64,000 nt of DNA from contig JAEYZG010000010.1 of assembly GCA_023428135.1 (NCBI GenBank), positions 186,001-250,000 of the forward strand. The letters run 5' to 3'. Below the pieces are notes generated by a model. It searched no databases. It was not told the origin of the DNA and saw only the letters and a program-made list of their open reading frames with translations. The stretch is from Bacteroidota bacterium (GTDB taxonomy: Bacteria > Bacteroidota > Bacteroidia > Cytophagales > Cytophagaceae). Every line of letters begins with the position of its first letter. Within the stretch, counting starts at the first letter, position 1. A program made the translations under genes and the position numbers. Shown one piece after another: positions 59,268-64,000 of this stretch.

Positions 59268-60500
59268 TTAATAGAAGTTTGTCCTCTTTGGATATCTTGA
59301 TCCTTTAAGGCCAAAGTAAGCAATAAAAATATAACAAAGGACAGGAAGAATAAATCCAGCTTTGCCCTCTATCAACGCATGAGAAACAAATGGTATTATT
59401 GCACCTCCGACAATGGCCATAATAAGCATTGCAGAACCTTCCTCCGAAAATTTTCCAAGCCCGTCTATTCCCATAGTAAAGATGCAAGGGAAGAGAACAG
59501 AGTTAAATAAACCAACTGCAACTATGGCATAAATGGAAATTTGCGTGTCTATCAGCATAAACCCAATTACAAGCAAAGAAGCGATAATAGAAAATATTCC
59601 GATACTCTTTCTTGGACTAACCTTTACAAGTAAAGCCGAACCAACAAACCTTCCGACCATTGCACCGCCCCAGTATAAAACTGCCAGTTCGCTTGCTGCA
59701 GAAGCCAAATAAGTACCTATCGTAACTTCTGCTCCTACATATGCAAAAATAGCAAGAGCACCCAGGCCAGCATGGGAAAATTGCCATACCTGAGTTCTTG
59801 GAGGATTTGACTCCAGAACAAGAGGCTCTATTTCTTTAGTATTAATTTTGGGAAGTCTGGAGAAAAACAGAAAAATACCAAGAAGTAGCAACACCACACC
59901 AAGAAGGACAAAAGGAAGCTGCACAAAATGAACTACTGAATTTCTGATTTCTTCAGGTGACATATCAAAATAACTTCTTTCGTTAAGACCTGAAAGTTCC
60001 ATTAAAAATCCAGAAGCAAATAAGGTAGCAACAAATGCACCCAGAGAATTAAAGGCTTGAACCAAAGTTAATTTACTTGCCCCCCGTCCTCTTGAACCAA
60101 GCAAAGCTACATATGGGTTAGCCGCAACTTGAAGAATGGTAATACCTGTAGCCTGAATGAACAGGGCTGTCATAAAGAAGGAATAGGATCTCATTCCTGT
60201 TGCAGGGTAAGCCAGGAAACACCCGGCAGCAGCCAAGCCCAATCCCGTCATCATTCCTTTTCTATAGCCGATTTTATCGATTAATTTCCCAGAGGGAACT
60301 GCCATTACAAAATATGTGGCAAAAAACAGAAAATTCATGGATATTGCTTCAACATAGCTCAACTGAAATACTGTGCGTAAATCGTTAGCAAGCATTATAT
60401 TTGTTACTGTTATTAGTCCCCACATAAAAAACAATGTGGAAAGCACCGCGAAAACAATAGTATAATTTGGCGATTCTTTTTCTGGGTTTAAAAAAGACAT
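59268..60500 (-). CDS. Sugar MFS transporter, FucP/GluP type
   Basis: 410 residues with 12 predicted membrane helices. FucP-family features: FAVLSTLFFMWGLITVTNIMLANDLRTVFQLSYVEA at the start, the GKLIDKIGYRKGM loop between helices 2 and 3, and ITILQVAANPYVALLGSRGR in helix 4. These proteins import L-fucose, glucose or galactose with protons. A role in taking up glucose released from cellulose is possible but not shown. Monocistronic. Confidence 0.92.
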   Translation of the reverse strand: MSFLNPEKESPNYTIVFAVLSTLFFMWGLITVTNIMLANDLRTVFQLSYVEAISMNFLFFATYFVMAVPSGKLIDKIGYRKGMMTGLGLAAAGCFLAYPATGMRSYSFFMTALFIQATGITILQVAANPYVALLGSRGRGASKLTLVQAFNSLGAFVATLFASGFLMELSGLNERSYFDMSPEEIRNSVVHFVQLPFVLLGVVLLLLGIFLFFSRLPKINTKEIEPLVLESNPPRTQVWQFSHAGLGALAIFAYVGAEVTIGTYLASAASELAVLYWGGAMVGRFVGSALLVKVSPRKSIGIFSIIASLLVIGFMLIDTQISIYAIVAVGLFNSVLFPCIFTMGIDGLGKFSEEGSAMLIMAIVGGAIIPFVSHALIEGKAGFILPVLCYIFIAYFGLKGSRYPKRTNFY

Positions 60501-60616
60501 ATTAGAGTGATTTACAAGTTTGAATTTTTCCTGGGTTCTATATAAATAAAAATTACGGATAAAACTTAAACTTGTTACCTTAATGTGCTTTTATCAATAA
60601 AAATTATTATTTAAAA

Positions 60617-60916
60617 ATGATTATCTACAATCTTACGCTTGTATCACTTCCGGAAATTCAAACAGAAGTATTGACTGAAATAAAATCAAACTACATTCCT
60701 GGCTTACAGAAAAGAAAGCATGGATTAAGTCACAAGTTAATGAAAATCCTATCGGGCGAGGGGAACGAAAGTGCCTTTGCATTGCAAGTTTCGTTTGAAA
60801 GTCAAGCCAATTATATATCATTCGCAGAGAACTACGAATATATCCTCCTTGAGGAAATACAAAAAAAATTCCCCAATCAGGTAATGCCTTTCGCAACCCT
60901 TCTTGAGGAATTATAA
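60617..60916 (+). CDS. DUF4286 family protein
   Basis: 99 residues, small ferredoxin-like alpha/beta protein: MIIYNLTLVSLPEIQTEVLTEIKSNYIPGLQK at the start, matching the DUF4286 pattern (antibiotic-monooxygenase-like dimeric fold). No signal peptide. Function unknown. It lies between the divergent transporter gene and the convergent serS gene. Confidence 0.8.
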   Translation: MIIYNLTLVSLPEIQTEVLTEIKSNYIPGLQKRKHGLSHKLMKILSGEGNESAFALQVSFESQANYISFAENYEYILLEEIQKKFPNQVMPFATLLEEL

Positions 60917-60952
60917 AATCTATTATTTAAAGAATTTATCTTTTTAATAAGA

Positions 60953-60997
60953 TTCGACAGAATTTAACCTTTTCTGTAAAGGTTAAATTCTGTCGAA
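60953..60997. terminator. 20-bp perfect inverted repeat overlapping the serS stop
   Basis: TTCGACAGAATTTAACCTTT (60953-60972) and its exact reverse complement (60978-60997) with a 5-nt loop. The right arm contains the last codons and stop of serS (TTC GAC AGA ATT TAA), so the left arm copies coding sequence. There is no strong U tract after it on either strand, so termination is uncertain. Confidence 0.6.
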
Positions 60998-62251
60998 ACC
61001 TGTATAAGGAACCAGAACATCCGGAATTTTAATACCATCCTTATCCTGATTGTTCTCAAGCAAAGCGGCAACAATTCTTGGAAGGGCAAGTGCACTTCCA
61101 TTTAAAGTATGTAACAGCCTCGTTTTACCCTCAGATTTAAAGCGCAACTTAAGTCTGTTTGCCTGAAAAGTTTCGAAGTTACTTACAGAGCTCACCTCAA
61201 GCCACCTTTTCTGAGCGGCCGAATAAACTTCAAAATCATATGTCAGGGAAGCATTAAAGCTCATATCTCCACCACAAAGGCGAAGAATACGGAATTGAAG
61301 CCCAAGTTTGTATAACAATTCTCTCACATGATCAACCATTTTATCCAAAGCTTCATAAGAAGAATCAGGATGAACAACCTGGACAATCTCCACTTTATCA
61401 AACTGATGTAATCTGTTCAAGCCTCTGACATCAGCACCCCAGGATCCAGCCTCTCTTCTGAAACAAGGAGTATAACCCACATTTTTTACAGGAAGATCTT
61501 CCTCTTTCACAATTACATCTCTATACATATTAGTGATAGGAACTTCGGCAGTAGGTATCAGGTAAAAATTATCAGCAGATGCAAAATACATTTGCCCCTC
61601 TTTGTCAGGAAGCTGTCCTGTAGCAAATCCAGAATCGGCATTTACTAAAATAGGTGGCTGCACCTCTGAATAACCTGCTTTCAGGGCTTCATCCAGAAAG
61701 AAGTTAATCAAAGCCCTCTGAAGTCTGGCACCTTTACCTTTGTATACGGGAAAACCCGCACCAGTAAGTTTTACACCAAGGTCAAAATCAATGATATCAA
61801 ACTTCTTAATAAGCTCCCAATGCGGAAGAGCACCTTCATAAAGAGCCGGAGTGCTGCCATGTTCAAAAACATTGAGATTTTCCTCAGCTGTACGCCCTTC
61901 TGGAACTGAAGAGTGAGGAAGGTTAGGAAGTTTAACCAATGTTTCATTTAATTCACCTTCAAGGGCCGCAAGTTTATCCTCCAAATCTTTACTTTTAAGT
62001 TTAAGATCAGCTGTAACAGCTTTAGCTTCCTCGGCAGCATCTTTCTGGCCAGCTTTCATCAACTGCCCAATTTCTTTGGCTTTTGTGTTGCTTTGAGCAA
62101 GTATATCGTCAAGAAGTCTTTGCGTATCTCTTCTTTGTTGATCTATTTCAATTACCTTATCAACGAATGATTCAGCGTCTTTAAAATATTTTTTCTTCAG
62201 GCCGGCAACTACTTCCGTTTTATTTTCGCGTATAAAAGCAATCTGTAACAT
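60983..62251 (-). CDS. serS: Seryl-tRNA synthetase
   Basis: Charges tRNA-Ser. 422 residues. N-terminal coiled-coil arm (about 25-110) that grips the tRNA, then the class II catalytic domain: TGAGFPVYKGKGARLQRALINFF (motif 1 region), CFRREAGSWGADVRGLNRLHQFDKVE (motif 2) and LNGSALALPRIVAALLENNQ (motif 3, with the serine-specific GSALALPR form). The final residues FDRI lie inside a perfect inverted repeat. Divergent from rho. Confidence 0.97.
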   Translation of the reverse strand: MLQIAFIRENKTEVVAGLKKKYFKDAESFVDKVIEIDQQRRDTQRLLDDILAQSNTKAKEIGQLMKAGQKDAAEEAKAVTADLKLKSKDLEDKLAALEGELNETLVKLPNLPHSSVPEGRTAEENLNVFEHGSTPALYEGALPHWELIKKFDIIDFDLGVKLTGAGFPVYKGKGARLQRALINFFLDEALKAGYSEVQPPILVNADSGFATGQLPDKEGQMYFASADNFYLIPTAEVPITNMYRDVIVKEEDLPVKNVGYTPCFRREAGSWGADVRGLNRLHQFDKVEIVQVVHPDSSYEALDKMVDHVRELLYKLGLQFRILRLCGGDMSFNASLTYDFEVYSAAQKRWLEVSSVSNFETFQANRLKLRFKSEGKTRLLHTLNGSALALPRIVAALLENNQDKDGIKIPDVLVPYTGFDRI

Positions 62252-62548
62252 GTTATTTAATTTGAAAAGAGCACAAATAAACCTAAAAAGACCACACTAG
62301 TCCAAACTTTTTAATTATTTTCCGCGTTAAAAATTTTAAATAAATAAAAATTACTTGACAATTATCTCCTGATAATTTAATATTGCAGAACCAAAACAGC
62401 ATTTGAGCTTTTTCTAAACAAGTTCATTTCTTTTTAGTTTAACTTAACATCTTAATAAATAACCAGTTTTCATCCTTAAATGGGTTTCCCTTTTAAAACA
62501 TAATCAGGGTTGGTTAGTTGATCGTGTTTAATCTATCAGAGCATTTCT
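62252..62548. other. Intergenic region between serS and rho
   Basis: Just under 300 nt between divergent genes, AT-rich. It should contain both promoters and the rho leader; no convincing ORF or RNA structure was identified. Confidence 0.5.
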
Positions 62549-64000
62549 ATGTACAATATTGAAGAATTAGAGGACAGATTATTATCTGAATTGAAGGACA
62601 TTGCCGAAAAGCTAGGTATTCAGAATTTTAAAAAGCTGCAGAAAAAAGAACTCATATATAAAATCCTCGACCAACAGGCGGTAATGCCAGAGCCGCAACT
62701 CACCGAAAACAAACAAATGATGACTATTGACAATACGGAAGACGGCTCAAGAGATGAAAAGGAGCCTAGAAAAAGGATCAGAAAGAGAGAAAATGTAAAG
62801 GAAACTGAGCCAGCTAATGAAGATTTTCCTTCTTTTTCGAGTTCAAATGAATTTGTTTTCGAGCCTTTCCAAAGAGAATCTGAACCTCTATTTGAAACAG
62901 CAGCCCCCGCAGTTTCCACTTTTGAAGAAATAAGAGAAGAAAAGCCTGTAGAAAGAATAAAAACAACAAGACAACCCTCACAAAACAATGGTGGCGTGAG
63001 TATGCGTGAGTTTGACGGAATCATTCTTAACTCTGGTGTACTAGAAATAATGCAGGATGGATATGGTTTCTTAAGATCAGCAGACTATAATTACCTTGCA
63101 AGCCCTGACGATATATATGTATCTCCTTCCCAGATAAAACTATTCGGGCTTAAAACAGGTGATACCGTTAAAGGACAGATCAGACCTCCGAAAGAAGGGG
63201 AAAAATATTTTGCGCTACTGAGAGTTGAAAGTGTTAATGGAAAGACTACTGAAGAAATCAGAGATCGTATTCCATTTGAATTCCTTACACCACTTTTCCC
63301 GCAGGAAAGACTTAACCTTAGCACAACGCACAATCAGTTATCTACAAGAATCCTTGATCTCTTTGCCCCAATAGGAAAAGGTCAAAGGGGTATGATTGTA
63401 GCTCAGCCTAAAACAGGTAAAACAGTTCTCCTGAAAGAAATTGCAAACGCTATTGCTACAAACCATCCGGAGGTATATCTGATGATCCTATTGATCGACG
63501 AGCGTCCTGAGGAGGTTACAGATATGGCAAGAAACGTGAAAGCTGAAGTTATCTCTTCTACCTTTGACGAGCAAGCTGAAAGACATGTAAAGATTGCTTC
63601 GATAGTACTTGAGAAAGCCAAAAGAATGGTTGAATGCGGTCACGATGTGGTTATCCTTTTAGACTCTATCACAAGACTTGCAAGAGCTTACAATACAGTT
63701 GTTCCTTCTTCAGGTAAAATACTTTCAGGTGGTGTGGATGCAAACGCGCTTCATAAACCTAAAAGATTTTTCGGTGCTGCAAGAAATGTAGAGAATGGCG
63801 GATCACTAACTATCATCGCTACTGCACTTATAGAAACCGGAAGTAAAATGGACGAAGTTATCTTTGAAGAATTCAAAGGTACAGGTAACATGGAGCTTCA
63901 GCTTGACAGAAAGCTTTCCAACAAAAGAATTTACCCTGCTATTGACGTTCCTGCATCAGGAACAAGACGTGAAGATCTTCTTATGGATAAAGACGAGCTT
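62549..64000 (+). CDS. rho: Transcription termination factor Rho (3' end outside window)
   Basis: The first 484 codons, from the ATG at 62549 to the right edge. N-terminal Rho_N helical domain at about 1-42 (LSELKDIAEKLGIQNFKKLQKKELIYKIL). Residues about 45-150 are a charged, low-complexity insertion (many E, K, R, S, P, Q) absent from E. coli Rho. The cold-shock RNA-binding domain starts near 156 (GVLEIMQDGYGFLRS). The ATPase core has Walker A at VAQPKTGKTVLLKEI (about 290), LLIDERPEEVTDM and VVILLDSITRLARAYN. The unlabelled right end still contains the secondary RNA-binding region. Confidence 0.97.
   Translation, partial: MYNIEELEDRLLSELKDIAEKLGIQNFKKLQKKELIYKILDQQAVMPEPQLTENKQMMTIDNTEDGSRDEKEPRKRIRKRENVKETEPANEDFPSFSSSNEFVFEPFQRESEPLFETAAPAVSTFEEIREEKPVERIKTTRQPSQNNGGVSMREFDGIILNSGVLEIMQDGYGFLRSADYNYLASPDDIYVSPSQIKLFGLKTGDTVKGQIRPPKEGEKYFALLRVESVNGKTTEEIRDRIPFEFLTPLFPQERLNLSTTHNQLSTRILDLFAPIGKGQRGMIVAQPKTGKTVLLKEIANAIATNHPEVYLMILLIDERPEEVTDMARNVKAEVISSTFDEQAERHVKIASIVLEKAKRMVECGHDVVILLDSITRLARAYNTVVPSSGKILSGGVDANALHKPKRFFGAARNVENGGSLTIIATALIETGSKMDEVIFEEFKGTGNMELQLDRKLSNKRIYPAIDVPASGTRREDLLMDKDEL

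Noticed and set aside
62620..63621. Minus-strand open frames opposite rho
   Set aside because: They are mirror frames of the rho gene with no recognisable domains.
1..64000. tRNA and rRNA genes
   Set aside because: Reading of the intergenic regions on both strands gave no cloverleaf with conserved T-loop sequence and no rRNA segments.

Overview
The window comes from the chromosome of a low-GC, AT-rich member of the Bacteroidetes, most likely a cellulolytic Cytophagales bacterium related to Cytophaga or Sporocytophaga. The signs are: secreted proteins ending in type IX secretion (T9SS) sorting domains; a GH9 and a GH8 glucanase side by side; TAnnTTTG-type -7 promoter elements; Bacteroidetes-restricted small families (DUF4783, DUF4286, YcxB-like); and a Rho factor with a long disordered insertion. 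No rRNA, tRNA, CRISPR, phage or transposase gene was found.

Layout. 1-6.7 kb (minus): leucine operon leuA-leuC-leuD-(secreted beta-helix protein)-leuB-ilvD, preceded by a leader peptide with a CTC CTT CTG leucine run and a terminator. 7-9.6 kb (plus): a VWA protein and an AAA+ ATPase. 9.7-17.8 kb (mostly minus): aldose epimerase, TerC, a DUF2383-like protein, purK-purE, a porin and gpmI. 18-19.9 kb (plus): DUF4783 protein, nadC and a YcxB-like protein. 20-26.7 kb (minus): GH9 and GH8 glucanases sharing one long accessory module. 27-29.6 kb: feoA-feoB. 29.7-37.1 kb (minus): complete trpEGDCFBA operon ending in a divergent HisA-like gene, controlled by a leader peptide with three consecutive Trp codons and a terminator. 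37.1-38.4 kb: divergent lysA.

38.5-41 kb is the accessory part: an overlapping winged-helix/nucleotidyltransferase pair resembling an AbiE-type toxin-antitoxin operon, with a palindromic operator in its promoter, then a decayed lysA fragment and a DUF4304-like gene. 41.3-64 kb returns to core genes: xseA-xseB, an FMN-dependent glutamate synthase-like protein, a FAD/Fe-S oxidase, a six-PAS histidine kinase, a GntP permease, an ABC-F ATPase, a ceramidase-like enzyme, a T9SS malectin protein, a 27-residue Pro/Lys-rich protein, a FucP-type transporter, serS and the start of rho.

Main points for a second look: (1) leuL and trpL attenuators, whose terminator loops share TCAACAAC; (2) a T9SS-exported beta-helix protein packed 3-4 nt from its neighbours inside the leucine operon; (3) a HisA paralogue at the end of the trp operon that has lost the first catalytic Asp; (4) the candidate toxin-antitoxin operon with its operator, next to a lysA remnant; (5) A/G-rich AAAGC repeats starting right after the stop codons of four unrelated genes; (6) a strand-specific RNA hairpin between purK and purE. 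All family assignments come from reading motifs by eye; no database search was possible.
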